Positions 14,580 through 15,383 of a DNA stretch of 15,383 nucleotides are shown here, piece after piece. The notes beneath the pieces were generated by a model. It made no database searches. It was not told the origin of the DNA and saw only the letters and a list, made by a program, of their open reading frames with translations. Source of the stretch: an uncultured Bacilli bacterium. Lineage in GTDB: Bacteria; Bacillota_I; Bacilli_A; RFN20; CAG-631. Each line of letters begins with the position of its first letter. Within the stretch, counting starts at the first letter, position 1. Location: NCBI GenBank assembly GCA_934215405.1, contig CAKPZU010000045.1, positions 1-15,383 on the forward strand. The letters are read 5' to 3'. The position numbers and the translations under genes were made by a program.

Positions 14580-15383
14580 TTAAACCTCCAATTTTTTAAT
14601 ATCATTAATGTAAATCTTTTCACCATTTTTATTAATACTTAAATATACAATATCACCTTTTTTAAATTCATTTAGCATATTTTTATATTCATATATTCTT
14701 AAACTAGCACTATCATCTTCAATAGTTAGTGTAATATAGTCTGTTCCTTTTCTTGTTTTCTTTTTATCAAGCTGAATTATTTTAGCAATTAAATTATATA
14801 AGCCATTAGTGATGCTTGTAATATCATTATATTTTAAAGTAGTCGAATTTTTAATTTTAGTAATTGGATGAGTAGATAAATATACTCCTAATAGATCATA
14901 TTCCTTTTTTAAATAATCAATTTCATTATTTTCAAATATTAAAAGTGGAATATCAATATTGTTATATTTTGCATCATTATAAGAATTTGGCTTATAGTCT
15001 AAGCCTTTAAATAATGAAGCATAATTATAAAGATTAGTTAAATTAGCTATTATTTTTTCCTTGCTTATTAAAAAGCATGATAAGGCGTTAGCATAGGTTA
15101 AATCAGCTAAAATTTGTAAGGAAATATCATTTAAGACCATTCTTATAATAAAATCATGTAAGTCATTAAATTTTTCTTTATTTCTTTCATCTATAATGAC
15201 TTGCGATATATTGCTTTTTATTGTTTTAATATTTTCAAGGCCAAATCTTAAGGTATCATTAGTTGATGTAAATAATTTATCTGATTCATTTACAGATGGT
15301 GGGAGAATTTTAATGTTATTCTTTTTGGCTTCATTTAGAATTAATCTTAATCTTTCATTATTCTCTCCATTGACATTAATTAA
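14580..15383 (-). CDS. dnaE: DNA polymerase III alpha subunit DnaE, C-terminal part (5' end beyond the window)
   Basis: The frame is open from the right edge to the stop at 14580 and gives the last 267 residues. The visible start contains EAKKNNIKILPPSVNESD and then LRFGLENIK, the hallmark segment following the palm/fingers of C-family polymerases. The helix-hairpin-helix region, a YLSTHP segment (typical before the OB domain) and a terminal OB-fold domain follow (the last 80 residues, with TRKGTDYITLTIEDD). The catalytic PHP and palm domains are outside the window. A Met at 15140 is internal, not the start. The protein is the Bacillus-type DnaE, which extends primers at the fork, or the sole replicase if PolC is absent; the window cannot tell which. 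It heads the packed gene run through coaX. Confidence 0.93.
   Translation of the reverse strand, partial: LINVNGENNERLRLILNEAKKNNIKILPPSVNESDKLFTSTNDTLRFGLENIKTIKSNISQVIIDERNKEKFNDLHDFIIRMVLNDISLQILADLTYANALSCFLISKEKIIANLTNLYNYASLFKGLDYKPNSYNDAKYNNIDIPLLIFENNEIDYLKKEYDLLGVYLSTHPITKIKNSTTLKYNDITSITNGLYNLIAKIIQLDKKKTRKGTDYITLTIEDDSASLRIYEYKNMLNEFKKGDIVYLSINKNGEKIYINDIKKLEV

Noticed and set aside
1..15383. Mycoplasma-type code with TGA as Trp
   Set aside because: Conserved Trp positions (for example near the PolA C-terminus and in the first exporter subunit) use TGG, and TGA ends coaE and mutM at the expected lengths.
1..15383. Defence system, prophage, transposon, CRISPR array or toxin-antitoxin pair
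   Set aside because: All reading frames of gene size are accounted for by housekeeping or transporter genes; I saw no direct-repeat arrays, transposase motifs or attachment-like repeats.

Overview
This window is strongly A+T-rich and carries a low-GC Bacillota gene set: dnaE, polA, mutM, coaE, dnaB, dnaI, pfkA and pyk. The dnaB/dnaI loader pair and the order polA-mutM-coaE-dnaB-dnaI are typical of Bacilli. The base composition and compact packing suggest the Bacilli/Mollicutes-like side (an Acholeplasma-, RF39- or Erysipelotrichia-type lineage). The exact lineage is inference. The standard genetic code is in use: conserved Trp codons are TGG, and TGA ends coaE and mutM.

Layout. (1) Positions 1-2995, minus strand: two overlapping genes for a heterodimeric ABC exporter; the second runs off the left edge. 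(2) 2996-3175: a divergent control region with two good sigma-A promoters facing opposite ways, a perfect 23-bp palindrome over the predicted exporter transcription start, and a second inverted repeat between the promoters. (3) 3176-3814, plus strand: a HAD-family hydrolase, the only plus-strand gene. (4) 3793-3832: an A/T-only inverted repeat overlapping the 3' ends of two convergent genes, a candidate two-way terminator. (5) 3819-15383, minus strand: eleven genes almost without gaps (largest gap 65 bp), in transcription order dnaE (3' part only), polA, mutM, coaE, dnaB, dnaI, pfkA, pyk, glk, an ECF transporter S component, coaX. Most ribosome-binding sites in this run lie inside the last codons of the gene before.

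How the genes work together. The run joins DNA synthesis and repair (DnaE, Pol I, Fpg), helicase loading (DnaB, DnaI), the three one-way kinases of glycolysis (Glk, PfkA, Pyk) and coenzyme A supply (a likely pantothenate importer, CoaX, CoaE). Several proteins differ from their families at catalytic or metal sites. The DnaI homologue has lost its P-loop, second Walker B acid, sensor-1 Asn and likely Arg finger. The ROK glucokinase has lost three of four zinc ligands. Pyruvate kinase has several altered active-site loops, including the Lys that marks K+-independent enzymes. These are the most interesting observations. I saw no defence system, mobile element, CRISPR array, tRNA or rRNA, and no stretch over 300 bases lacks a gene.
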